Below are positions 1 to 12,918 of a stretch of 64,000 nt of DNA, one piece after another; position 1 is the stretch's first letter; the number at the start of each line of letters is the position of its first letter. This stretch comes from Multifurca ochricompacta (taxonomy: Eukaryota > Basidiomycota > Agaricomycetes > Russulales > Russulaceae), in NCBI GenBank assembly GCA_022496185.1, contig WTXG01000049.1:143404-207403 (forward strand), in the 5' to 3' direction. The notes beneath the pieces are model-generated. The model saw only the letters and a list, made by a program, of their open reading frames with translations. It was not told the origin of the DNA and did no database searches. Made by a program: the position numbers and the translations under genes.

Positions 1-858
1 TAAGGTGTTCAGGTTGAAATAAGGCCGAGCTTAGACTTGGAGAGAAAAAGAAGGGGGAGGGGGGGATAGGGTTAGGTGGGGGTACCAGGGGGGTGGGGGA
101 ACTCAACTCCACTGTTTTTTTTTTCTCACTAATCAATCTACCTACGAATCATCAATCACCCGTGTGCATCTGTGCTTATAACAAGCGCCTGTCATTATTT
201 TTTCTTTTTCTCTTTTATTTAAAAAAAGACGCCTAAGAACAACCAACGAAGTTGTTTTTTCTCCGATATCCCAAGTCGGTGCATTGGTCACTTGAATGAC
301 TTTTGAAATATTTTATTCTCTTACCTAGCTAGGCTGAAAAGGTGAGAAAAAAAAAACCCCCATCAATCATATTTTATATATAACATGACGGAAACAGTCG
401 AAAATATAATTACATTGACAAGCGCTCAAATTTCATTTCAATGATATGGTACGTAAACTAACGTTGTCTGTCTCTCATCGACGTTCTATCACTTAGTCTT
501 ATTTCATAAATAACCCACCTCGAACCCGATAATAGAAAAGTGGCGATTCCAATCATTCTTAAAAAATTTTAATCGACTCGATCAAAACACATACATTATC
601 CATGGAAGCACTTACTCCACACTACCGCTAAAGTCGCATCTCCACCAAAAATCAACATTGAAATTTAAACCTGCAACCAGTTAACTCCGACATGATATTA
701 ACAAATCGCTAAGTCCAAACACGCGATCATTGAGTGATTGTGGTATATTATTTTAGCGTAATGAGAAACTACGCGACAAATATGCTATTAGGAGAATGCA
801 CTATAATCCTAGGCGCTAAACCCTGTGTTAATGAGATCCGCAACCCTGAATGTCCACT
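1..858. other. Non-coding stretch, no gene seen
   Basis: AT-rich sequence with short G, T and A runs (for example a G-rich run near 55-100). No open frame with coding character was found. It is the 3' flank of the small secreted protein gene that ends at 859. Confidence 0.5.
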
Positions 859-1595
859 CTAAAGAGAAATAGCAACGTTGACTGCAGCGAACACGTAGGC
901 GCAGATACCGGCACCAAGGAAGGCTTGGACGCGAACTGCAATCTCTTCGCCGTAAACCTCGACGCAAATCTTGAGGACAGCACGAATGAGGACTAAGAGG
1001 GTGACGCTAAGAGAAATATAGTATTAAGTAACTGCTCCACTGGAACAAGGCAAACAAGTAGAAACTCACACAACACGGGCCAAGATGGCAACCACGGCCT
1101 TGAGGTCAACACATACAACCAAAACAGCCTTCAACGCGACAACGACGGCGAGCACAACATCAACAATGACTGCAACAAGCACTTCAATGTTGACGAGGAC
1201 ACCATCCTTGTCCTTGCAAGAGTCTTCAGCTGAAATGTCGACCAGTGCCTCAACGGCAACGACAGCCTTCTTCAAAATTGCATCAACTTTCACTACAATG
1301 GGCTCGACATCGACCACTGTCGAGTTTTCACGGGTGACGTGGGCTAATAAACCATTAGAATGAAATCCTTCGAAATATCGTGTAAGGATTGCAACGTACT
1401 CAAGGCACAAAGCTCAACATCAAGGTCGACAGTCAAATCCGCAAAGACAGACACGATTGTTGGGTGGGAAGCAGGTGAGACGTCGCCGGGAACGCGAGCC
1501 TGGATGCCGGTCTCCCTCTGGGCCAATGGGACCGCTTGAGTGAGAGCACCGAAAGCAACGGCAGCGAGGGTAATGACTTTAGTGAAGGACAACAT
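859..1595 (-). CDS. Small secreted hydrophobic protein, three exons
   Basis: Function unknown. Spliced exons 1595-1400, 1343-1070 and 1006-859 give an unbroken 205-residue frame. Donors are GTACGT and GTGAGT; acceptors are TTAG. The start is the ATG of an N-terminal segment (MLSFTKVITLAAVAFGALTQ) that reads as a secretion signal followed by AVPLAQR. The middle is valine- and alanine-rich (VLVAVIVDVVLAVVVALKAV) and very hydrophobic. The end contains an AFLGAGICAYVFAA stretch and stops at TAG. A TATAAAA element lies about 140 nt upstream. Secreted or membrane-associated proteins of this style are common as lineage-specific families in agaricomycetes, from general knowledge. The hydrophobic middle could instead span membranes. 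The exon structure is well supported; the role is not. Confidence 0.75.
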
Positions 1596-1731
1596 TCTGA
1601 AGAGTGTGTGAAAGAGTGTGTTGTGATAAAAGAAAGTGTTGGGTTGGAGTGAGGAAGCTAAGAGAAAGCTGGAGAATAGAAGAAAGTAGTCGAGGACTAG
1701 TGAGGAATTAGAAGAGCTTGTTCGAGAGGGA

Positions 1732-1738
1732 TTTTATA
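1732..1738 (-). promoter_or_regulatory. TATA box of small secreted protein gene
   Basis: TATAAAA on the minus strand, about 140 nt upstream of the ATG at 1595. Other secreted-protein genes in this window carry the same element 75-110 nt upstream. Confidence 0.5.
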
Positions 1739-1739
1739 C

Positions 1740-3391
1740 GTCGTCCGGTCCATATCTACGTCCAGGTCCATTGTCCATAACTTGCGGACACTAACCAAAG
1801 AGACAGAACACGTAAATACCGGCAAGAGAAGAGAGCGTGATCTCGAAACATTCACATCCATCCCCTAATAGACCCGAATTCGCGGAACGGGGGTGAAATT
1901 TGTGATTTAGAACTAAGCGCAAGTATGGGCGGTTGTCGGTTGTCTGTGATGATGTGATCTCGCTAACAGTTAGCTCGTTACGCTAACCGAACAGAGACTA
2001 ATGAAGAGAAGAGAAGAAGTGAAAAGAAAAGAAAGAGAATGCTGTAAAGGTAAAAAGGCCGTCCTCGCTTCGCGGCCCGCGAGCTTCTTCTTCTTAATTA
2101 AACGGAACGCTAATCAAATCAATAACTTTCTTCAAATCACACAGTCTAACTTTTGGCCCTTCCCTCACTCCTCGTCAAAGCTGAAGGTATTCAAAATCCT
2201 GCACCCCTGTGTTCATTGGGCTCTCTGTGCTTGCAACCCGAATAGATAGATGTGAGCTTCTGTGGGATCATTATCCTTCCTCTCGTTTCTTTTTCTCTTT
2301 CTGTGATATTTTGGAATGGATTCTTAGTCTCCCCTCCCCCCCCTCCCCAAATACCACATAGACGGAGAAGAGCGTGTATATAGGCGAGGAAGTGAAACAT
2401 GACTTTTTTTATAATTCGTTGTCCCAATTATCAGGAACTCGCGGTCTGGGTTAAGGTTAAAGAATGGTGCAAAGAAGAGTAAGTGAGTAGTTAGTGACGG
2501 AGAATATAAAGCGGAAATAAGTGTTCCACTCAGTATTCTTGTCCAGCCTTCGCTCGCTACTGCGTCTCGGAATTTGAATTCATTATTTTAACACATACAC
2601 ACATAATGCACACAAGTAAGTGCATGTGTATGTGCATGTGTCTTTCTCGTGTCAGGCAGTAGGGTTTAGGGGGGGGGGGGAGCTCGTGAGTAGGCAGCCT
2701 GTTAAGTTATTCATTCCCGTTCGTTTCTCGAAGTTCCCCCCCAGTTCGTTCTAGTTCTAGACAAATCGATATTAATGTAAAATGTAATTGTAATTATGAT
2801 TTGCGCATTGGTAATGATTCACACTGTTCGTTCGTGTCCTCGCGTCCTCCTCCCTTGCTAGTAATCACTGAGCGGGTGAAGCTATTGAAGGGTTAGGAAT
2901 GAGCAGCAACCGTTTTTCAAACCGGTTCTTAATTGTAGAGAAAAACAACCCCCCCCCCCTCCCCCCACCCCCGTTCTCATCCTGCACGTTCCCCCCCCCC
3001 TCCCCCATCCTCAATATGTGAGATCTATAACTGGGGTACACAATGGAACGTGGCTAATTGCGTTGTTGTCCGCATGATGTACTACTACTGTTTGCGATGA
3101 TGGTGTGTGTGTCTACATACATATCGCGTGGAGACAGATACCTGATGATTTGATAGAGGGAGCGTGTAAGAAGCCCCTTTGCTCGCATTTCGCATTACAA
3201 CATTAAAGATAATTTAAATGGTCCTCTTTCCTACACGTAATAAAGGTGACGCGACTCGCGCTCATAGAAAGAAAAAAGGTTCCGCGTCGTGATCAACAAC
3301 CGCTGGGAAAAAGGTAGTGTGGGGGGCGAGGAGGGGTGAGGAGGGGTGAGGTAAAAAAGAAACCCCCACCCACCCTTGCACCCATTTCTCC
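1740..3391. other. Intergenic, simple sequence only
   Basis: No credible exons. Contains a GT/CA-type run near 2620-2640, poly-C and poly-G tracts near 2665-2680 and 2948-3005, and a GAGGGGT repeat near 3325-3350. Short open frames here lack introns, family motifs and coding bias. Confidence 0.5.
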
Positions 3392-4891
3392 TCAGAGCGG
3401 CGACAACTTGTCTATGTCAGATGATGAGTCTCTACCTGCACCCATCTCATCATCTGACGCTACATGCGTGTGAGTCTGCTTCGATATATGTACAGCCATT
3501 CGAATCGATCGCATAGGATATTCCAAGTCGTTCCCGCCCGCAAGGCGACTTGGCTGCTGTCGGGATGGAGGCGGCCATACACCCCCACCACCGCCGTTTA
3601 TGGAGACCTGACCATCACTTCGAGGGCCTGCCGATGCACTGACGTGAAAGCGGATCTGGAGCACGATCAATGAAAAGACGATGCCCTGAGCGACGAATGA
3701 GTCACAAGTCACAAGTACAAGGGAGGGGAGGGGGGGCAATGAAACGAGGCTTACGACTAATGGAACGATCGCGTCAACGGCGGGGTACTGTCCATTGGAC
3801 CCAGAGAGAAACGTGGCAAGTACGGCGATGACGCCTAGAGCGTACAACGCGCTGCTCTCGACAATAACGAATATAACCGGCCCGAGGGTCCTCGTGTTTC
3901 GTAGGAATTTCCCAGAAAGGAAGATCCGCCACGCAATGGCCCCTAGTTAGCTTGAGTTCAGTCCCGATTCGAAAAAAAAAAAAGGCAACATTACTCACCC
4001 GAGCAGAGAACGTTGGTGGACATTGTGAGGGAGAAATATGCGGTGATCCAAGATGTAGCAACATGGAAAACGTCGGTACCGGGACGCGCCTTCGCGATGA
4101 ACGAGAGGGCGACAGAGCCGACTGCTAAATGAAAAGAATGGAAGAAGGAAAATGTATTAGAAGATGTGCCATTAGTGCCTCACATGATTCGAATTCGTCA
4201 TACCTGTATAAGCGGCTATCAAAAGGATAACCGGAAGGACGACATAGATGCGTTTTCCAAATACGATGTACGTGCGCCAAACCTTCAGGTATAAAAAAAG
4301 AGTCAGTCGGGGAAATGAACGACTGGGGGGGAGGAATAGTTGGGAACATGTAACAACCACTCACCATTACGCCATCTCCCAGCAAGGACTGACACAGCAA
4401 ACAGCTAATTTTAAGGACACTCGTTGTATCTGCGATGTCTTCGTAGAACGCTTGTGCGCTCCCGCTTTTCTGCATGATGAACCCCTCCACCCCTCTGACC
4501 CAGACGACGATAAGATGCTAGAGAGAGGGGGGGGGGGGTGCAGCGATGAGGGAGTGTTGATAAGATCAAAAGTTATACGCATGACGTAAAAAGATAATGA
4601 TTGACTATCGCGCACAAGTGTTGCCACCAAAAGCATCAAGAAGGATACTAAAAGGATCTTGGCGCGCTGATTACGAATGTCATCCGTCACCCTGAACAAC
4701 ATCACCACCATCGTGATGCAAAACAGGGTGAAGAACAGTCCTATCCATGGGGGTTCATGTCGGTCGGCCGAGAGGAGGAGGAAGAGAAGGACGTAAGTCC
4801 AACCTGAAAATGCAGAAATTTCGGACGCACCATACAGGAATGTTGTCAGACCGAGCGATATAAGCTCTGCTTTTGGGAGGGAGATGCCCAT
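3392..4891 (-). CDS. Seven-transmembrane protein of a fungal multi-exon family
   Basis: No assigned function. Start ATG at 4891 (MGISLPKAELISLGL). Splicing exon 1 to GLFFTLFCITMVVMLF (acceptor near 4743) removes an 80-odd-nt intron; a 27-nt alternative was rejected. Later exons give helices in LLVSFLMLLVATL, KISCLLCQSLLGDGVM, RIYVVLPVILLIAAYTG, ATSWITAYFSLTMSTNVL, GPVIFVIVESSALYALGVIA and AIVPLV/GIVFSLIVLQIRF, so about seven membrane segments. A polar tail follows, with a Gly-rich run and an acidic DSSSDIDKLSPL end. The short polar WRTYIVFGKR and WRIFLSGKFLRNTRTLG segments between helices are typical of a large agaricomycete family of 7-TM proteins whose ligand is unknown. Receptor function would be inference. 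Exon borders are approximate apart from those named. Confidence 0.75.
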
Positions 4892-7195
4892 ATTTTTTCC
4901 CTTCCTTCCTTCCTTCTTCCTCTCTCTTTTAATTCTGAGGTGGGTGTAGGGGGGAGGGGGGGGGGGCAAGCACGAACTTGTTCCTGAGCCCTCAAAAGTT
5001 GGAGATATTAATAGAGAAAAAGAAGGGGGGTTGAGGATAAATGGTGCCGCGCAGAAGACCCGTCGCATCAGCACAAGTCTCAGAATGACTATGGGAAAGC
5101 ATGGAGGGGGTGAATTTAGAGATATTGGAAGAAGAGCCCCACCATTGGTATGGGGACCGGGTTCCTTTGCTATTTCTCCCGGCATTGGCACACGACAGGA
5201 CAACTTTCTTTTGGAGCATTCGTACAGGGGTGACAATCGAGGGTACGACACACAAGGGTGATGAAAACGAGGGGACCATAAGCCAGAAAGCACATGATTC
5301 ATGTCGACATGAGATGACGATAACCTCCCCCCCTCTCCTCCAAAAAAGGCAGAAATAAATAACCATGGCCGATTTGGTTTAGTCAGGAGAACGATGAAAC
5401 CAGCACGACAAGCTAGAGACGTGTATCATCTTCTGGCCCACCGTGGGCGAAACCTTTCGAGAGTCGTCTGAATTGGTTTTTTGCGTAAATAAATAAAGAC
5501 ATCGCAGGTAGTAGTTAACTACCTCAAGCGAGGATGCTGGCTGTTGAAACGGAAGAAAGAGGCGGGTTCAAAGCGACTCCGAGTCGGAGATAATTTGAAC
5601 GACCCCCCCCCCCCCCGCCCATTGGTATTGCTCCTAGCGGCTTGCGAGTTGTCGTACATGTCAATTTCCACATCCTTCTCAGTTAGAACACTCTCCCAGT
5701 TACCATGCCAACATGAACTTTACCCACGCATCTACGCATTTCCATGCAGTTCTTACAATACAGTACACCATAGTGCTCGCACATCCCCGTTACAGGCCGC
5801 CACTTCAAACTTTCTTTCTGCCGCAAAAAAGGTTCTCCCGCCCTAATGTATTTAATGTGGTCCTGTCCCTTCCTCACACACCACATGCTACTACTGTGCT
5901 GATTCCCATGACTCGAACTCAAAAAAAATTATATTCAACCCTTTTTGTATCTGTCAAATAGAGGGCTCTGTCTTTCGTCTCTCCCTTAAATCCAGTCTCT
6001 GGTTGATATCTCCTCGGGGTAGCTTGAGGAACCAAGCCTGAACTTGATATCCTCACAGAGGCACCTGCCATTTTATTTGTTCACTTTCACCTTTCCACCT
6101 CTTAGGACGCCGACCACGTGACATCTGAGAATCATGCGCATTATCAGGCGCGCTCCCACCCAGATAATTAAAAAAAAAAAAGAAAACCTAAACCTAAACA
6201 AAACAAATGAACCCCTTAGCTTTCTTTGGTTCTTCTCCGCGCGCGCGTGTGTTCCTCCCTATCCCAAATGCAAAAATATATCGCAAACCAAAATAAAAAT
6301 ACAAATTTCTACCACATCACATTGACGTCCCGTCGAACATACTTTTTGTGATTGACGGGGAGGGGAGGGGAGGGGAGGGAGGGGGGTGAGGGTATGTGTG
6401 TGAGAGAGATAAAACTTTCTAATTGCAAGATCAATACCGTTGTCCCCTCCCCTCTCCACCCACCCTTTTCTCGCTAGCTATAACTCGACCTAGGGGGATA
6501 CAGCCGCACAATTGACGTGAATGCGACGAGGGTGAACTGTCCCCCTCCAGCGCGTCAATGAAACTCGACTCGAAAAAAATAAAATAAACTGCCCCCCTCC
6601 ACCTCCACCCCCCCCCCCTTTGCCCCCGTGGCCAGGCACCATAAATAATATGATATAGTTATAATCCGCACCACGGGGGACAACTATCGCCGGTTAATAA
6701 CAAAAAGAGAGATCTCACTGCGATGGGCTTTTATATAGAAAAACTTCACGGAGAGCCGCAATCCGATCTATTTTTTGATGATTTTCCTTGTTGCTTTGTT
6801 GTTAGACTGGGAGGCAGACAGGCGCGGCGGGGGGGGGACTAGCTTCAAACAAATAAACGATAAACGATGTCAACTTATTCTATCTTAATTTCCGCGGTTC
6901 CATAACGATTTCATCTCTCAGAACCAAACGTCGGGGGCATATACAAATTGTTTAATTGTTAACTAGCAAAAAAAAACGAAGTGACATCTCCGCACTCGAC
7001 CCGTGCTGTGCACACAAAGCACTCCAAACTCGTGCTTCGAACCCTCCATCACGTGATTTTAGCCGGGGGCTTCCCGAATCGTTTTAGATGTATCCGCACG
7101 ACTCAATAAACATACACACACACAAATAATATAGTAGCATATATCAGGAGCCGAATGTGATCATCATCATCATCCTCTACAGGTGCCATTCTTCT
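4892..7195. other. Intergenic region with G-rich repeats
   Basis: No gene recognised. Holds poly-C/poly-G tracts (near 4950, 5606, 6605, 6830), a GGGGA tandem at about 6357-6388 and an AC run near 7116. It separates two minus-strand genes. Confidence 0.5.
6357..6388 (+). repeat. GGGGA tandem repeat, possible G-quadruplex
   Basis: Repeats of GGGGAGGGGA type give at least four runs of three or more G within about 32 nt, which is enough to form an intramolecular quadruplex. A second, weaker GAGGGGT array lies near 3325-3350. Confidence 0.5.
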
Positions 7196-9188
7196 TTACG
7201 CCGTGTGCCTCGTGTGCACGGCAGCGCGTGCAGAAACGGGACGTTGGACGGCCTCTCGTACCTGCACCACTGACGTCGGCGCTTGTGCCTGGCCACGCAC
7301 AATGACGAACACTCCTCGTACCCGACTTCCCAAATAGACGGTTCCCAACCACGCCCCACGCAACATCCACGCCAAACCAAGCGCGATGCGGTGACAGCCA
7401 TACACGATGAACTGCAAGCTAATCAACACGCCTGCGAGCATGGACATGACGAGCACTGCGGCCGGCCACGCAGACCACGCGATGGAGCCGAGAACGCCAA
7501 CGAGGGCGAGGACAGAGATCAAGAGTGAGAAGAGGGGCAGCCGTGAAGAGAGAGCGAAAAAGAAATATGAGCCGTAGAGATCCAGTGCGAGCCTCTGCTC
7601 TCATAGAATGATGCGGTCAGAAGATTGGTAACGTTATTTGAAGAGGTTGGAAAAAAAAAAAAAAAGAAAACGAGGAGGGTTCACACACCTGAAACTTGCG
7701 CACGTCTGCACCAGAATATGCGATTATGAACCAGACGTCGACAAAGAGCCCGATTGCAGCGGCCATGCTCGAGATGATTAATGAGCGCTTGGCTAAGCTG
7801 TCGACGTTGAAAAAATTGCCAGGCGAGAAGCCGAAAACCGTCGTGTCAACGCTATGGAAGATCCGTCAGCCCGTGCCTTAGAAAAAGGTACGCGGCGGAA
7901 GTATTTACGCAGCAATGGAAAGTAGCTTAGATGAAAAAGAAAAAAAAAGAAAATAAGCCTTGCCATCTCTCAGGAAAGGAAGGTGTCATGCTTACTGATG
8001 CACCAGTGTAGTACCACTCGGCTTGCAGTCTCCCGAGAAGCCGGTCAAAGTCGGAGTCTACTTGCGCCTCTCGTAAATCGCGGTGATATGTCAGTGTGTC
8101 GAATGTACTTGATGCGAACGAAACCCCCGATGCGACAGAAATATTGTCAGCGACATATGTTGTGGGAAGCAGGGATGGGAGTATAATGGAAATGGTCGAG
8201 GGTGCTTGAGTATATGCCCGGATTTCGAAGGAATCCATGGCGGTAGTTGAAGACTCGTCATCGGGTATCGGGAGCTCCCATGGCTTAAGGGCTCTGGTAT
8301 CCTCCGCCCCACTCTCACTGGAACAGAAATCTGACTCTTCAGAACGTTCTTCCTCCGAGTTGATACAGTACCCTTTGGCTTTTCTGCGTCGCCGGAGACC
8401 AAGGGGTGGTTCCTCATTGATTCCGCTTGCCCAGGGTGGTGTGTCCTCATGCTCGTCTGTTATAGGCGAGGCGAGGGTATCAGAAGGGGACTTGCCCACT
8501 ACGTATCCATAAGATTTTGTTTGTGGATGATATGACAAGGACTCACCTGAGCCTGAACTAATTGCAGAGAATCGTCCTCGTCGTTGTTATGTACACTTGG
8601 AGGTAAAATGACTGACTGTGGCGGCCGTAAGCGGATGAGGATGGAGGCACAAGGTTGGTGCTTCTGTGCCACAGACTTTCTTCGTGCAGCGGGAATGCCA
8701 CCCAAGCGAAGTTCTACGTCTAAAGGCTACATCGGCGTCTGCATTTGCAGAAGGGAGAATAAGGACGTACATGGATCTGTTCCCTGCTTCTTCATAACGT
8801 CACCAAGTGGCATCGAAGTTGACGCTACAAGATGCCGACGCTTCCGGCTTTTTGCCTTACTCTGCGATTTGTGCCAAACGTTTAGCTTGATCAGGGTCTG
8901 ATGATGTGCCTGATGACTGTGTAGTTGTTAAGATCAACCAAGAAGTACGTAGGGGGTATGAGAGATGGAGACTCACAGGAGTGCTATATCCCTCTGATTT
9001 GGGTTCTGACCATCTACACCAAGCATCACCTCATGCTTGTGCTGACCATCAACCTCCAAGGTGATGATGGGTCTCCAGGACTTTTCTGGGCGCAGAATAC
9101 CTAGGTTCTGAGACCGAAGAACTGAATGTACAGGTAAGACAAGAATCGAGGGCACCTAGTATACTGGATCTCACCAATGAATTGCCAT
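7196..9188 (-). CDS. C2-like domain protein with C-terminal membrane segments
   Basis: Role unknown, probably membrane-tethered. The first coding exon is short (MAIHW), then LGILRPEKSWRPIITLEVD and HEVMLGVDGQNPNQRD, then LIKLNVWHKSQSKAKSRKRR and HLVASTSMPLGDVMKKQG. This beta-strand pattern resembles a C2-type lipid- or protein-binding domain. A long acidic, Ser-rich linker follows (SEEERSEESDFCSSESG), then FDRLLGRLQAEWYY. Hydrophobic exons come last: SLIISSMAAAIGLFVDVWF and SVLALVGVLGSIAWSAWP, then a further helix (LVMSMLAGVLISLQFIVYG). It ends HTRHTA with TAA at 7196. Introns are 45-60 nt with normal GT/AG ends. The same domain order is, to my recollection, conserved in other basidiomycetes. 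The C2 assignment is by pattern, not by search. Confidence 0.7.
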
Positions 9189-9599
9189 GGCCTGAAAGAA
9201 AGAAGGAAAGGTAAGCCATGGCCATGAAATGAAAAAAGACAGCTGAGCTATGAACTCTATAACAAGGGAGGAAAATACTGACTCATTGGGAATTAAATGT
9301 TGGTCGATTGAGTCGGCGCGTGTTTCAAAGCGCATATCACAACGAGAAAGTGAAAGTGTGGGTATATAAACGATTTTAGTTGTTGAAGGAGGTTGAGCTT
9401 GAGCATAATCTCCCTGCCTCAGCCCTCGAGAAAGGAATGACTTGGCTAATAACAAGTCACCTGACCTGACAAACGTCACTTAACTTACGCGGAAGGATCT
9501 TAGCGCGCTTGACACACGCAGCATATAACGTACGCATACACTCACTTCACATTTCGCATTTATTTACCCACCAGTACCAGCGGAAGGAACTTTCGCAAA

Positions 9600-12500
9600 A
9601 TGATCCCCTCACGAGTCTCTGCAAGTACAGGCACACGTGTCATTTCGCGTGTAGCTCAGCGCTGTAATCGCCGTCTGCGTTTGCCAGCAATGACTTCACA
9701 TTCAGTCTTCAAGAGAAAAGCATTTCCTCGCACATGGAACATAAGAACGTGGTGTCGCCATTTGGAGGGCGCGAGTTCGCCACAGTGTCAGGTGCATTTC
9801 TCGAGCTCACTGTGATAGACTGCCACGATTGATCAAGTATACCTACAGATTCTCTGCAGTTTCCCGTTCGAAAACCTCATTTTGACAAGATACTCATAGC
9901 GAACAGGTGATGAGGGTCCTGCCTTAGTAACTTAACCTGCGCTTAAGGTTCCTAGAGGGGAAATCGCGTGCCGCGTCATTCGTACTGCGAAGAAACTGGG
10001 CATTCGCACCGTAGCTGTATACAGCGAAGTCGATGCAGACTCCTTGCATGTTAAGATGGTGAAGTGTTATCTCCTCCTTCATGTTGACGACTCATTTTAC
10101 TCTCAGGCAGATGAGGCCTATTGTATTGGTCCTGCCCAGTCCTCTGAGAGCTACGTGCGTGCCATCACAAAGATATATATGTCGTCAACGAACAACTTCC
10201 TCAGCTAAGGATAGACAAGATCATTGACGTATGCCATCGCAGCGGTGCGCAGGTATGCATTAAACCGATGTTATGCCCACCATGGTTTACCATATTCATA
10301 TCCTTACTGTAGGCAGTACATCCTGGGTTGAGTATCGGTCCATTCATATTTTCTTTTGCGTATCAATAACCCCAGTCTATTAGGTATGGCTTCCTCAGCG
10401 AGAATGCGAATTTGCAGAGCAACTAGACAAGGAAGGTATCACTTTCATAGGCCCGCCTGCCAGTGCCATCATCAACATGGGATCTAAGAGGTAGCCCATG
10501 AGCTAGGCTTCGCCTCTGGTCCGGACTTACATTATCTCTTAGCGAGTCCAAAACCATCATGACAGTATGGCAACATATGTCATGTCATGCCACTAACGTG
10601 GCTAATCATCATGCTCTGTTGCCGAATGCTGCCTTTGTAGACGCTGGTGTGCCCTGTGTTCCCGGGTACCATGGCACTAATCAAGACCCAAAGCACCTTC
10701 TCTCTGAAGCTGAGAAAATAGGTTCTTATCATATCCTTTGCCTACTAACAAACGACCTGATTCGTTCCTCTGTAAAGGCTTTCCCGTTCTCATAAAGGCT
10801 GTTCATGGCGGCGGTGGTAAGGGCATGCGCACCGTCCACAGCGCATCCGCTTTTTGGATGCACTAGAGTCGGCTCAACGCGAGGCGCTCAAGGTTTTGGT
10901 AACGCTGCTGTTCTCGTGGAGAAGTTTATCGAGCGACCGAGACACGTCGAGGTTCAGGTGTTCGCCGATACAACAGGAAACACGGTGTCTCTGTGGGAGC
11001 GCGATTGCTCAGTGCAGAGGCGCAATCAAAAGATCATCGAAGAAGCCCCTGCGCCTGGCTTGTCGTACGAGTTACGCGCAGATCTCGGGACCAAGGCAGT
11101 CGCTGCGGCGCAGGCTGTTAACTATGTTGGTGCAGGCACGGTTGAATTCATCTTTGATAAAGATACGGACAAGTTTTATTTTATGGAGATGTATGGCCCA
11201 CACAGTCTCCTTACGGAATTATTTGGGCTGAGAACTGGTCTTGCAGGAACACGCGATTGCAAGTAGAGCACCCGGTCACGGAGATGATAACAGGCCTTGA
11301 CCTCGTAGAGTGGCAGCTTGAGGTGATACACTGGAGCTTGTAACTAGCTCGTCGTACTCATATCCAGGTGGACAGGTTGCTGCTGGTAATCGACTACCAC
11401 TGACACAATCTGAGATTCCCATGATCGGTCACGCCTTCGAGGCGCGTATCTATGCGGAGAACCCTCGCAACGACTTCCTACCTGACTCTGGCCGTCTTAT
11501 CCACCTTTCCACACCAGTGCCAACGCATGTCTTTGCCCCGCCAGCAACTACAGTATCTGTCGCACCCGCTGTACGCGTGGAGCAAGGCTTTGTAACAGGG
11601 GCACAGATTGGCGTGTTCTACGATCCTATGATCGCCAAACTCGTCGTGCATGGGGCAGACCGTACGGAGGCCCTCCGTGCGCTTCGCGCCGCGCTGGAAG
11701 AGTACCAGGTTGTTGGGGTGTCAACAAACATCGCATTCCTTCGCAAGCTTGCGGGTCACCCTGCGTTCATCGCAGCCGAAGTTGAGACGGGCTTCATTCC
11801 GGTATGTCATTCCCAAGTTTGAGAGACAGACGGGTGGGGATTATAAATCACGTTTCTCAGAAATACCGTAGCGAGCTGTTACCGCCTCTCATGGAACCAC
11901 CTGCAGAGTTATTAGCTCAAGCCGCCCTCTTCCTGATCCTCCGTGATCAACCACTTCAAACTTCCACCGCCGCCACTCCATGGACGCGATTAACTGCGCG
12001 CCGCTTCGGGGGAGATGTCCACAAACGTACTGTTGTACTGGAAACTGAGACTGGCACCGCTGTCTCTGTGCAGATCCTCACGCACCCAACCAGCGCGCTT
12101 TTCGATATCACCGTACAGTCAACTATGAACACCTTTGCCACCACCTCTGGTAATGACAGCACCAGCACGTCCTCCTCTCCTACTCCTCCTTCAGGACCAC
12201 CACTAGTCGAATTCCGCGGAGTGTCCGCCACGCTTGCCAGCCCTACCTCTCTCTCCACGACACTTGCAGGCTCTCTGACACGCGCGACCGTCGTCCCCCA
12301 GACGCATGGTACCACAGGCTCTGAGCGACTGCACGTATTCAGCGGTTCGCACACTTCGACGATGTTGCACCGCGCTCCGGCATGGGCCGAAGCGCTCAAC
12401 TCGGACGCGCGGTCCGCAGCGACACGGGGAACGTTGCGCGCGCCGATGCCGAGTCTCGTGGTTGAAGTACGCGTTGCTGTCGGTGAGCGTGTGGAGAAGG

Positions 12501-12652
12501 GTCAGACGGTGGTGGTGCTCGAGAGCATGAAGACGGAGACGGTGTTACGCGCTGCTGTGGACGGTGTGGTCAAAGCTGTTGGGTGTGTGAAGGGCGAGAT
12601 GGTAGAGGAGGGTAAGGAATTGGTGGACATTGAAGAGAGCGCGGAAGCATAA
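9600..12652 (+). CDS. MCCA: Methylcrotonyl-CoA carboxylase alpha (biotin-carrying) subunit, three apparent frameshifts
   Basis: Biotin carboxylase and biotin carrier of 3-methylcrotonyl-CoA carboxylase, a mitochondrial enzyme of leucine breakdown. Conserved pieces in order: [101 protein letters not shown]; and a C-terminal biotinyl domain with ESMKTE, whose AAG lysine codon is at 12530-12532. There is no carboxyltransferase domain, so it is not pyruvate carboxylase. Many small introns have normal ends. One base is missing from the conserved frame at three places: after 10408, in the T run 10851-10855, and at 10892-10893. All are in short homopolymers, so assembly error is likely. The first exon is uncertain: an ATG at 9600 is plausible, but the intron joining it to the acceptor near 9862 is a guess. 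Confidence 0.85.
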
Positions 12653-12918
12653 CGGCCTTTTTTTTCTGTGTTTTTTATTTTATTTTAATAAGCAGATGGA
12701 TGAACGTTGATTTTATTGTAAAGAAAAAGTACTTTTTAAAAAAGAATTATCCGCCCATGATTGTGAGCGATCATCATACTTGGTACCTACTGGACATGAA
12801 GAAAAAGCAGTCACTAAGTTTATATGAAAAGATAACCACCACTTTTTTATATATATCTCAACCCAATCAACTAGTTCGAGAAAAATTTAAAAAAAAAAAA
12901 ACAAAACAAAACAAAACA

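Noticed and set aside
55..100. GGGTTAGG-like sequence as telomere repeat
   Set aside because: A single occurrence inside a G-rich run, no tandem array, and ordinary gene-bearing sequence follows.
1085..1363. Thr/Ser-rich plus-strand ORF
   Set aside because: It is the antisense of the Val/Ala-rich exon of the secreted protein gene on the minus strand.
4743..4827. Very short (27-nt) intron in the 7-TM gene, keeping a Leu-rich extra segment
   Set aside because: Using the later acceptor near 4743 gives a normal-length intron and restores the expected GLFFTLFCITM helix.
7020..7060. GGTTCGAA on the minus strand as a tRNA B box
   Set aside because: The flanking bases do not form a T-arm stem and there is no matching A box or acceptor stem.
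7173..7401. Overlapping ORFs ending near 7170 in other frames
   Set aside because: Shadows of the last exon of the C2-like membrane protein, whose frame is supported by the upstream exons.
9600..12652. Pyruvate carboxylase or urea amidolyase instead of MCCA
   Set aside because: No carboxyltransferase or amidase domain; the gene ends directly after the biotinyl domain, and the order fits the methylcrotonyl-CoA carboxylase alpha subunit.
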